Source: Opisthorchis felineus | Taxonomy: Eukaryota > Platyhelminthes > Trematoda > Opisthorchiida > Opisthorchiidae | Assembly (NCBI GenBank): GCA_004794785.1 | Contig: SJOL01007403.1 | Span: forward strand, 480,952 to 544,951 | Direction: 5' to 3' | Length of the DNA: 64,000 nucleotides | Shown: positions 10,901 to 22,900 of the stretch, one piece after another | Numbering within the stretch: position 1 is the stretch's first letter | Layout: each line of letters starts with the position of its first letter | Program-made: the position numbers and the translations under genes | Notes under the pieces: model-generated | Database searches by the model: none | Told to the model about the DNA's origin: nothing | What the model saw: only the letters and a program-made list of their open reading frames with translations

Positions 10901-13900
10901 ATGTTTTTCTTCCGGTGCATGAAGTAGACATAATTGATCAGGCCAACATTACTAGTGTCGTTTTGTTCTCGAATCCTGCCTTTTAGTGGAAGTTCTTCCC
11001 CCTATCCCCACAGGCCACTAGTTCAGGTGAAGTGGGATATAAAAAGGGATTTTCGACATCCCTGGTGAATCCTGCTTGTAATGATCAACCGTTTGGATAC
11101 AGACACAACCTCCTTCCGTCATTTCACCGTATTATGTATTCAGACTGTTTTTTAATTTAGCTGGCACTCCAACATAGACGAATATAATAGCATAAAATAA
11201 GATTTCTCGCGAATGTCCAGAATAGCGATCTTGTTAGAGTGTCCGTACACGCGTTGAAGTAGTAATTAGCGCAGTGTAAAGACTTGTTCAATGCAAAAGC
11301 TTCCGCGACGGAAACCAGCTGATTCTTCGCAGCGCAGTAGCTCACCTTTTGTTCAAAGCCCTCGAAAAATGATGATCATCACTGTGCTCTAAGCGTTTTA
11401 AATCAGGCTGATTTGACGGAGGTTCGAGTAGTCTGTTTGGAAAACTTGTGAAGATCCGAATCATCTTACAGGTTGACTTGGAGGCTAAGGTGTATCACAA
11501 TCCCTAAGTTCACATGAGGAGGTCGACTAGTTAGCGAAATACACATTTGCATATCAATTCGGTTTCGATGGGAGACTCACCTAGAACTCAGCTAAATCTC
11601 TCGTTTATGATGGGTTTAAGGTCGCCTAGTTGTTAGGAAATTACTTAGCTCCAAGGAGCTTCACACGAGGTTTATCTTCCGATGATTCTTTGTTCAAGGC
11701 TAACTTCCTTTCTTGCATGTCGTACATATCCGCGATAGGCGGCCAGTGGGTTTCGCAGAGTGACATATGGTCGCCTCTGGCTAACTGGATTAGACCACAA
11801 ACTGGACAGTTGCCTCCCGTCGACCCCGAAGTCTTTCTCCTCCACTCTGTAATATAAGATACTTTTCTGTGAGAAACGTTGTAGCTTCATTCCTATCAGG
11901 TCGCCTGTATTTTCCGTCAGCTCACTACCGAACACGGTCCTCCCGGTCAAGCTAACTGGATAACGCATCAGACTTTCACTCCATAAACTTGTTTCCGGTC
12001 GAAGCCCATCGGTGTCTGTACCCTTATGAATTGTATTCAAGTGGTGTTGTATCCACCCAAACTTTTGATATAACGCCACCAGGGTGGCTCCTCCGGAGGC
12101 GAGTCGGTGCATTTCTGTATAGAGATGTTGGTGATCAGTTCAGACGTTTTTATAAAGTTCAGCAAATCCCCGTCGAACGTAAAATAACACAAGGGGGCCC
12201 GAAAACTGCCACAATAGCTTCAGACCCTAACGGTTGGCTGTGTACATAGTAGGTAATTTATTTAGCAAATAGGGACAGTTTCTACCCTCTCATCCTTCCT
12301 GGTTATGTGACGATCAAAGCCAAGTAAACGGTGTCACTCCCTGTTACTGTTTGGAAACCGTCATGGGGAAGACAGTTTGATGAGTCAAGGTCTTTGTGAA
12401 AACAGAAACATCTGGATTCGTTTTAAGGCTAGTCTAGTCCTCAAATGTGCACCGGATTCACCCGTACTCTGTGGTCTCCTCCAAGAAGCGTACATGTTAT
12501 CACTGTACATTTTGTGCAGTGGTTACAGTTGCCGATGATCTGATAAACCTCTAGTGGATAGCTACGCACTGAAGATAGTAACTGATTTCATTGTCATATA
12601 ATGCACACATGTAGTGTGCCTCACCGTTTTTATAGTTTCGCTCCCCCGGTTTCCTACTCTGTGAAATGGCTCAACTTCTTGGATAACCCAATAGCTCTCT
12701 GGTCGGACTCATTCGGACTGGGTTGTAGAATTCCCAGGATGTACATGTCGAACGTTTTGTGGAGGCAATTGCTAATGGAATATAGACGATCATGTGGTTC
12801 CCATCTTGCTTTATATTGCTGTGTTCCTGCGAATATGCGCTAATCGTGTATATTCGAAACCACTGACTCTAGACGGTTTTGGTGTGGATGATATTCACGA
12901 TGAATGAGTGTTATGACTGTGATCCGTTGTTGCAACGCGGATTTGTTCTTGATGTATTTTTTCTCCGAATCCGAATTTCAGATATTGTCGTACTCGTCGG
13001 TGAATCCGGAAACCTGAAGTTTCAAGTATACAAACGTGGATCGACTTCGGAACTGTCTGCGGACGTGACGCTGTTTGACTTACCTCTTCCACTCCGTGTA
13101 GCCCAGCAGCTAACCCTTGGTCTTTTCGTGCTCGGCGATTTTGGTAGGTGACTACTTGACTAATTGCTGATTTCCTGCGATTTGCTCCGCTCATTCTTAG
13201 CTGTGTCCTATCAGAGAGATGCAAGCTATCAAACACTTTCCCCTCAATGTCAAATGGTGATTCTAGCACAACCTCACGCCCACCGAAGTTTATTGATTGG
13301 ATTTCGGTTTGTGTGCCAATTTATTCGCCAACCCACATGATGTAGAATGGATTTGTTGGGTTGTGGTTCCTTTACGCCGCCTTTTTGCGATTCAGTTCTC
13401 TGTCAGCGCGCTGTATTTGGGACCTTCTGACTTTTCGTTTAGGTCACTCAACGGTCATTGAAGTAAACTTAAGAAAATGTAGACCGTTTGGTAACTTACT
13501 ACGTTCTTGATCTTCAGCATTCGTTTCCGCAAATTATTTTCAGATCAGTTGCGTGTGATTCCTGACTTATTTAGAGTGGACTGTTGTCTAAAATTTGTCG
13601 TTACTCTTAGTTTGTGCTTATTTTCTCCATCAACAGCTTAGTCATCTCTATTACTGTTTTCAATTTCCCACGTCTCCGCCTTCACGGCAAAATCACTTTT
13701 TCATCCCCTTCAGATAGTGACGGAATGATGGACTTACTTCTCCCGGCTTGCACGACGATCAACTGCGTTGGTGGGAGTTCTATCTTCCTCTACACTTTTG
13801 AAACTTCCCAGGTTCGTTATCTGTTCTACGTATTCATTACTGGTGTCTCCTGAGCGTTGGACAATTGCTTGTAATTTGGTCTTGTTAGTGTTTTGCACCT

Positions 13901-16900
13901 CAGTTGCGGACAACTAGCATGTTTGCATGCTCCCATGGTCAACATATTACTTACGGTTAAAGGCTCAATGCCCGGTTCCTCGACGTTCACCTAATGAGAT
14001 CCAATTAGGGTAGGAAGCCTTGTGAAACTTGGATTTCTGAAAACCGACCACATGGTTATCTTCCCGGCTATCTGTGGGTACTCTTTGTGATCCATGCCTT
14101 TTAATTGATTGCACTCCGTTTGTGCTTGGAACATACATCCTTATACAGTCTAACGCATTTAATGTCCACTCCAAATCCTTCGGAAGCACTCGTTGTTGAT
14201 CGCTGGACTTGAGCGAATAGCTTTAGGAGAATGGTATGATTCGGTTGTGGCTTGTATTGTTGCCTGGTATTTAATGGGTTAATTAGAGTCTGTTATTCCA
14301 CTTGGCTTGTCTCATTTGTCCCATTTCGTTAGCATTTGTGTTCTTGACTTCGAGTTTGCCCGTTCTTCGCATCCTGTCTCGTTCACTGACGGAGTTCTCT
14401 TTTACATTGGACCTCCCAAGAAATCATTTTACTCGATGGCTTCCTTCAGGTAGAAAATTTGTCTTATCCCAGAAATAGCTTTCTTGGGAGTGAGGGTGTA
14501 CATACCATATCTTCTTGAAATTTTATTTGGCTTTGGCAAAACCATCCCCAGTCACTATTTAGTGGTTCCTATACTGACATTTTGTTGCACGGTTGTCTTC
14601 TACCGAGTTCATGTTTCGCCTTTATGGAGTAGGGGAACCATAAAGGTAAAATGACCCTTTCATTTCCTTCATACTCTTTTCCAAGTGGCAATCCGTGGAT
14701 GTCGAATGGGAACCGAAAAAGGTGCAACCGAGTTACATATGGTCATTGGCACAAACCCCTTCAGACGACCTTCTGCTTAGCGCTCTTGTTGGACCCACAT
14801 TGGGTGACTTCGATCTGGATGGAAAACCGGATGTCGGTTTGGGACTGGCCTACTCAGCTGGGACAGACACTGGAACGCTTCCGGCAGTCTTGCTCAATCA
14901 AGGTGTGAATTCTAAGACGGGTCATTTGACATTCCAGGCGTTTCTACTCCCAGGTGCCAGTGTACCAAAAACCAACACCAAACTGAAGCAAATTACCTTC
15001 TTTGACAACGGAGAAAAGGTGACTGAAAAATGATCAAAAATTTCAGAGTGCTTCGTTGTTTCTCGGATAATTCATATTCTGACACTATTTACGAATGTAC
15101 AGTAATCAGTTACCCAAGATAGGCTTCTTCGGGACGGTGTCACGATAGGTTACGGCTGGTGGGGATCGTTGATCTGGACTCCAGGGACGTGGCCTCTTTA
15201 GAGCCCTGTCTTCCGGAGAGAGTACTGGATTTACGTTTCCAACGTTCATTTTCCCTCATCTCTTTAACTGAACAACAACGAGTCGTATATTGGGAAACTT
15301 TTTTTTACTTCAAATTACCGTATCTTTTACCACAATTTCACGCCACATAAAACTCTATTAAACCGAACGTTTGTGCACGCGTAAGTATGACATGTGGGCC
15401 TCTTTCCCATGGTGGTGTTGTATCTAGCATTGTAGTTGGAAAGTGAATAGTGGACTGTTACTTCAGTTCTTTAGAACTGGAGCCGTTTTTCTAGCTGAGT
15501 GACGCCAACAGCAACAGTTCACTTCCTTTCACTTTATCGACCACAAACCATGTACCAAGGACTTGTTGGTTCCAGATGTTGCTGTCGCGGTCACCGGAAA
15601 ATAGGAGAATGGATGGCATATAGCAAGCATTGGAGACGATGGCGTATAATCAGTTAGTTCTCATTTGATTAGTCTAATTACTTGTAGGGACGGAAAACTG
15701 GACACCAAATGCGATTGAAGGCAATAGCAGGACTGCACTGACTGCTTGAATGAGTCATGTCTGCCGTTACCATTAACCATTCATGACTTGAGTCGTGGAG
15801 TCCCCATCCAGGAAGGCGTTTACTGGTTAGTGTTTTCGTGCCTCGTAGCCTGGTCACAGACTGTTCATCTCTCGGTCACTTCCATTCAGCACAGGGCTGG
15901 GCGAAAAGACCCCTGACGGTCCTCTGACGTGCGAACTACTTGTCCTAACCAGTGTGAGTGATTCATCCACCGTGGGGAAGTTCCTTTCTTATAAAACCAT
16001 CCGGCCCGCCTCAGCATTACTAATCTGACGCTCCCACAAGACCCTACCACTCCTGTCTGGACACCGGTGATCAAACCCCGACATCTTCTGTGCATCCTCT
16101 CCGTGTAGATTCCACGTTTTTGAAACCTAAAGCAGTGTGGAACTTACCGTCACAATGTATATTCTGCCAGTGACAGGTAAACTGACGTCACCGCGGTACC
16201 ATAGGTGTCTGAGTCTAGTAAAGCTGCCCTAGCCTTCTCGATTCAATTAGTGATATCGTCTCCAGCCAGTCCAACGAAACTTACACTACTGCTCAGGCAA
16301 ACCAATTTATCTACCACGTCGAGGTTTGGGTTTGATCCTACACAGGGATGTAGTAGCATTTAACACCTTTCAGGTGCGAACTGCATATTAAATCCCGCGG
16401 TAGTTATTTAGGAGCTGAACCAAGGAGAGCATCATCATTCGCATACTCAGTGTCTGTATGCTAACCTCTCGGGAGCATTTCGATCCCCCGAGGTTTCAGA
16501 TGCAGACAGAGACGTTTCAAGCAGCACATCGATGGCAAAGTTGAAGGGAAAGGGTGAAAGTGGGCAGTAAACAGTGAGCGCGGTAAACTTAGGTAACAGT
16601 TTGCTGAATACCTGTAGGTGCTCACTGGAGTTCATATACAGTAGCCTCCATAATGGATAAAAATTTAGAAGAGATACCTTTGATTTCTAGATACCACCAT
16701 AGTTTCTGATGATCTGCAGAGATAAAACAACATTTATATCAAGAGAAAATGACCAACGTTTGAAACAGTGGCGCCGTCTGGTAACCTGCCTTAAGGTAGA
16801 GATATGGTCGATGCATCCTCAAGCAGAGAGAAACCCAGCTTGATTCCCACGATCGACCCGCGCAAAATACTGTCATATAGCACCTTGAATGTGATGGCTA

Positions 16901-19900
16901 CCATGCTGATGCCACGATGGTTTTTGAATGACATTCGTGACCATTCTTAAAGGTTGGCATCAAGGTCGGGGTGGTACATTTTCCCCCGGTATTCTTTTTT
17001 CGTTCCAAATCTTCCGCCATAGGGTCCTCACCGAGAATTCACCACGTCCTTTGAAAAGTGTGGCGTACAGACTATCCCGGTCAGGTGCTTTGTCACGTTG
17101 GAGGAGGAGGTAACCGGGAAAAGGAAGATGACAACGATACTTGGATAAAGAACTTCTCTAGCATATAGCTCACAGAGGCCGAAGAGAACCTTCTACTCAA
17201 ATGACTCAATCACAGTTTCAATAACGCCATGATCCTGGACTACCTAGCTAGCCTAGGAGCAGCATTAACAAGCTAATTGCCTAGCTCGGCGAACAGATCA
17301 AGGACTACTTGGTCACCCACCATGAATGGTATTTCACGTCGGACTTCTGTTGTTGACGGTGGGCTGATGTTGATATTCTATTCCGGGTCTCCCAGAGGTT
17401 GTGTTGAAGGCGGCCAGCTGAACTGCTTTTGGAATTGTTCATAACATCTCTCAAGGCGACGATTTTGCGAATGAATTACCGTCCCGTCTTTTTCACAACT
17501 TGTTTCGCCGGCAGTCATCTTGTCTGGACGGGTTGATTGATCGGTTACAATAGAGCGCGTTTGTTGCCTGCTGCAAAAGTCTTCTCTGTCTCCTGGGTCT
17601 TCGCCGTCCAGCAGCGTTTTCTGTCATTATTGGGTTCTTAACATAAACTCATGATGGCGTGATCATGCGAGCCAGTTTCGCTGCTCTCACGTCTCCATGA
17701 GCGTCACTCATCGTATCTTGTGGAAGATATCTATATACGTTCAGACACCCCAATAAGGGATAACTTACATTTGAGGGGATTTTCATTCCCATCTCCACTC
17801 GTGTCTTTCTGCTCATTTTAATATCCATCAAACCACCTGTACTTTCCAATATTTTTTTGTTTCTCATCTAGGGCGTTTTCGATGTGTTTGTCGTATCTGT
17901 GGACGAAGTCGACGCTTCATCGGTTCAGCTTTTCATCCAACAAATGGTCAACGATCACTACTTTGTGAAGGTGAGTAAACCTCTTTTTTCATATTTGCAT
18001 CTCGGTTCTACTTTTACAGACTCATCTCCAATGTATGTAACATAGATTTCTCATTATCGCATCTCTTGGCGTTGCTGCAAAACGATTCCCCGTTTGGAAT
18101 ACAAGAAGACAGTCTTTATTGGTGGACTACCAGTCATCGGAAGAAAATTCGTTTTCTGTATTTTGATACTTGTGATCCCCTGATCGATCTGAACAAGGTG
18201 GTTAGGACAGCGAGGTTGCTGGATGAATTCTCTATCTTCTGCGATAAAAAGCACTTGACTCACTTGACCATTTTGTTCTACTTAACACGCTCGCTCGGCA
18301 AAGAAGGCCCCGAAAGTTTGTGAATAAATGTTGATGGTGATGCTGTTTGTATTCTCAGACATCCAGGCGTGAGAGTATACGGAGACCTCTTCAAAGGTTC
18401 TCGTACACAAAGTGGTGTCCGATGAGGATGACCATTCTCTCCCTTCTTATTCAATTTTGTGATCGATGCGATAATAAGATGAACGCTAGGTCTTCAAAAA
18501 TGGTGTTCATGTAGCAGCCGACGAAAGCCTTGTCGATCTGGTATATGCGGACGACTTCGTTCTCGTCTTCGAACAGAAGGCACACGTTCTTTTGCGCAAA
18601 GCGTGCGCTTTGCACCTGCAAGTTGTAAGGTCACGCGGTCACCGAACACGCCACTCATAATCCAAGAAGGGGGCCGTCGAAGTTGTGGGTTGTTTTGTCT
18701 TGTATTAGTTCTGATTGTAGTGTGACAGATGAGGTAGATGCGCGAATCTCCAAGGCTCGGGTTTCGTTTGCTAATTTGAGACAACTAGGGCGGTAAAGCA
18801 ACATATCCCTGAATCTCAAGTATCAGGTTACAGTTAAGGCTGTTTTGTTGTATGACTGTGAGACGTGGCTGCTGCGAGCGGTTGAAGCGAGAAATCTTCA
18901 GGACCCCGGCAACCGTTCTCTCAGAACGGTAGTTCTTGTAGGATGGTGCCGGCGAATCATCAACGAGACAATTAGTGAACGAGTATCCGGTTGTGCATCG
19001 GAGACTTCACTCGAAGAATGTGTTCAGCATTAAATTCTGTGGTGGATTGGTCATGCATTGCGAATGCCGAAACATCGTTTGCCGGAAGGAGTGCTATTCT
19101 CTGTACATAATTGAGTGGGCTGCAAGCAGAGTGGTGATCAGCCTTTCACCTGGCAGAGGGGTATGAAAGAGATTACGAAACTTTTGGATACTGTCGATGC
19201 GACTAGCCGTGCATGTTTGGAGACGCTGCAAGATATGGCTGGTGGTTGATATCAGTGGTATTGTTTGTCTGTTTCGATCTAGAGTATCTGAACGAGTGTC
19301 TGGAGGTGTACACATCTCGGAATGATCGTGTTAGGCTAACACCAAGTCTCTTTGCTACGTGGCAGTGTCTCAGTCCTCGCGCTTCCGTCGGGTGGCATCG
19401 CAGCTAGACCCCGAAAGGGTGCTACAGCTGAGTGATTATTATTATTATTATCTAGTCGGTGGGATGACACGTTCATAGCCTCAGTTGGACAAGTGGGTAC
19501 CCCTATCGAGTTTATGAGTCTTTGAAAGTTCATAAAGTTGAGATTTATGAGAATCGACTGGCTTAAGCATATATTGACTCCAGTGCAATAGATAAAACCA
19601 TGTGATATTAGGACATGTAACGATTGATTTGCTTTTCCACCGGCTGCGGTTTGTTCGGTTGTTTATTGAGTAGAAAGTTTATATGTCGGGTTACCTTGTG
19701 CGAAGCTTGGATACCTAATTGGCTTTATTTAGAATAACGGCACCGGATTCCCTGTTTCGCTCCAGTATGATGGTATCCAAGTGCTTTAGCTCCTGTGAAG
19801 CTTTTGTGCGTTCTTACACATTTCTGATGCATCGAAAACGGTTACTGAAACCAGTCAGTTTCGTTTTGAACCAGTCTTTACTTTCAGGAGAAGCAGGCCG

Positions 19901-22900
19901 AACTTCCTCTCGGGGGTTAAATAAGTGTTTGACTTTCGTTCTTGTGGTAGTGTGGTCAATTTTTCTGAATGAATGTTTAGAATTGGGTCCTGTTGTTAGG
20001 CCTTCTAATTGATGTGGGCTTAGCTCAACATCTGAAGTGTTATCAAGTCTGATGGAAAGACACTCACGGGTTTAGCATTTCCAAAATCTTTCCTAAATTT
20101 CTCATGTTTGATTGGCTATTGATAAATTGATTGATAAATTTATAAACAAACAAATTTGTAAATGAATGAATGCACGACTAACTTTCTGCCTGCATTTGCT
20201 TCCCTGCTGCCATTGTTACATTTCCTGTTGCATCAGTGGGAATTTTTCTTGGAACTAAAGAGCATTTAAAACGTAATACACTACTCATGATGTTGCTGAA
20301 AACCCTTTGACATTTAAAACGTTTTTTTTCACTGGTCAGAACCTATGTTAGTATGCCGATCAGTATTATTATCATCCACAGTTTTCGCACCATTTTCATT
20401 ATCTTATCTGCTGGGAATACTCATCAAGTTGAGAGACAGCTGTGCTTTATCGAAGAATGAGGTGATCAGTGTTGTTTTTTTGGATTTTTGGTGGTTGGCC
20501 ATAGTATGCATGAGCTCTGACAATTTTTACCATTAGCGAAGGTTCATTGTTTGGATTTTGAAATGTAAGCATATCCGACAACACAAGCAAGTAATCAGGT
20601 TCTCGGTCCAACATTCGCCTCATCAAGATTCTTTTCCTTCTCAAAAGAAACGGAACGTGTCATTCTTTAGGTACTTTATTTGTTTTTGTGCAGGTTGACA
20701 AAAATAGGACCGATGTGAGTGCAGAACAGAGAATTGGGAGATAAGCGTAGAGAAGTGGCTTGATCTGTTCGTTTGGCCAACGTGAACTACACAACTGCAG
20801 TAGAAGCTAAGAAATTTGTGCATATTTGCAGGGGCGAAACTGCATATGAATGGGCTCTACATGCTTCTTGTCACGTACCACCGTGGTTACACTTGTTGGA
20901 CTATAAGAATGCGTTTAGCATATGAATGACATGCATCATAGTGTTGTACCAGTCCATGTGCATATGCCTGTGCGTGTGTGTAGATTTTCCTACAAAGTTT
21001 CTTCAAGCCAACCTAACGAATGATACTTTAGAAGTGATGCTTTGGCGACTAATAGATATATCCTTATGGTTCAAACGGACGTTCAAAGGTGCTCTTTTAG
21101 GAAAAAAATGTCTTTAGAAAGGCCCTCCTGTCGTTAGTGGCGATGATGGCAATTTTAGTGGTTGACACACTCGATCTGGTTTCTAGATTCAAGAACTTTT
21201 TATAAAAGTATCAAATATTTCATTAACCCATTGGCTACTCACGCACTAATTCATCGTCAAAATTCCACTTTCCTCTTGTATTTGTTACGCAACCACTGCC
21301 CACATCAGTTGTTGTGGTACGCTCATCTCGGTGCATGTCGCGATGTTACTCCTTAAGACCAACTTGGACTTGACTCTCTGGGTTCCGCAACTGATCGGCC
21401 TACCTTTCCCAAGTTTTATTTTGCTCCCAGGTTATTTGTCACTCGCGGGACACTTCGTTTACCCACCAAGATCTACGAAGATCTGAGATATCTGTTACGA
21501 AATCTGACTGTTCGCTCCTCTCATTATGCATTGATTCCTTGTAATCAGGTAACTGTTCTCAACGGGCTTTGTGCTTCGGCAGAGAACTGCACTGACAAAA
21601 GGCTGCCGTATGGATTGCCAGTACCTGGACAAAGTTCTTCTTACACTACTGAAAGTGCTTCTGGCGGCCGGCTTGGATTTGCCGGCCTGATGGGTGTACA
21701 GAGCTGCTGCACTGCACTCCAGCTCCCATCAATGCGATATGGTTTGGGTCCGTTTGCCAGTTATGTTGAACGTTTGACAGTTGCCATCCCTCCGGATTCA
21801 GCAGTGAGTCCTTTTTTCATTTCTTACGTCAAATCAGCGGTATCCGTTTCGATTTACTTCCGATTCTCAACTTCTCAGCTGTCAAATCTGCTGTAATGAC
21901 GTCAATTACCCATTTATCGGATACTTGTGACATCAGAATCTCCAACCCCAATCCAGCTTTTGTTTTGTTTTTATTTTCGGTTGTGAGAGATGTTATTCCG
22001 TGTCCTGATGGTCTTCTTAATTAAGGCAGTGATTCTGCTGTCAAACTTCACCACCACTGTTACAACTCATACATGCATCGGTAGGTGTGTTACAATGGTA
22101 ACATGTCGGTAGAGCTTCCTTTCACGATAAACGATTAATTGAGTGTTGGCTTAGTGACAGCTGCAATGAGAACTTTGAAAGACGTGCCTGGAATATAGAA
22201 CATGAGGAGAGGGCACTCAAATAGGTTGTTTGGTTTCCCGTGTACCTCAACAATGAGCCAGCTGTTTTATAACAGAATGTTGGTACGATTCTATCGCGAT
22301 CGCCCTAACCGTTGTGCTTCTGCTGCCTCGAAGATCATCTGGAAGCTTGGTTTAGTACTATTGAACTGATTTTAAAAAGGTTGTCTACGATTTTTCGGCC
22401 CATAACTGGAATCTGCCCGATCTGCCCCGATCACCGGTCATGTGTTGCTATATTCCTTAAAACCCAAGGCCACATATTTCCTTAGGTAAAGCAGAAGTTC
22501 AATAATTTAGTGGGAATTCATCTTTTCTCTGGCGTTTGTTGCTGGCCTGAACACGGCGCTTTTACCTCGTGGAATATTCATGCATTTGGTTGAAACTCCA
22601 ATGGTATGCGTATTTTGCGCTAAGTCATAATCAAACGTATTACCACAGTGTGTAACTTAGAGCTGTCAAATTTTTTAGCCTAACCCATTTCTATGAATCT
22701 GGGCACAGCATTCTACTGGTCGTTATTCTTCATTTATAATGCTGTTATTTGAAACTAGTTGTCGCTCAGACGTTGACGCTGCTTGGAGTCTCGTTTTTAG
22801 TCTTTATCCTTTCGTAAACACGGTTTCATTCAACTTACATCCCCCATTTGCCTCGTTTCAGTTGTTACGAACTTTCTCTATATTTGGCTTGATACCAAAC

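Larger units (their letters stand above)
17971..21548 (+). other. ITFG1 intron 7, carrying a sense-strand LINE
   Basis: A 3.6-kb intron, GTGAGT to TTGTAATCAG. It includes a LINE fragment at about 18330-19455. The part after that is A/T-rich and has short ATAAATTGAT-type repeats near 20125-20170. Confidence 0.7.

Noticed and set aside
11672..12112. 146-codon minus-strand frame in ITFG1 intron 3
   Set aside because: I tested it against retroelement integrase and reverse-transcriptase motifs by eye and found no ordered set of landmarks. No splice context.
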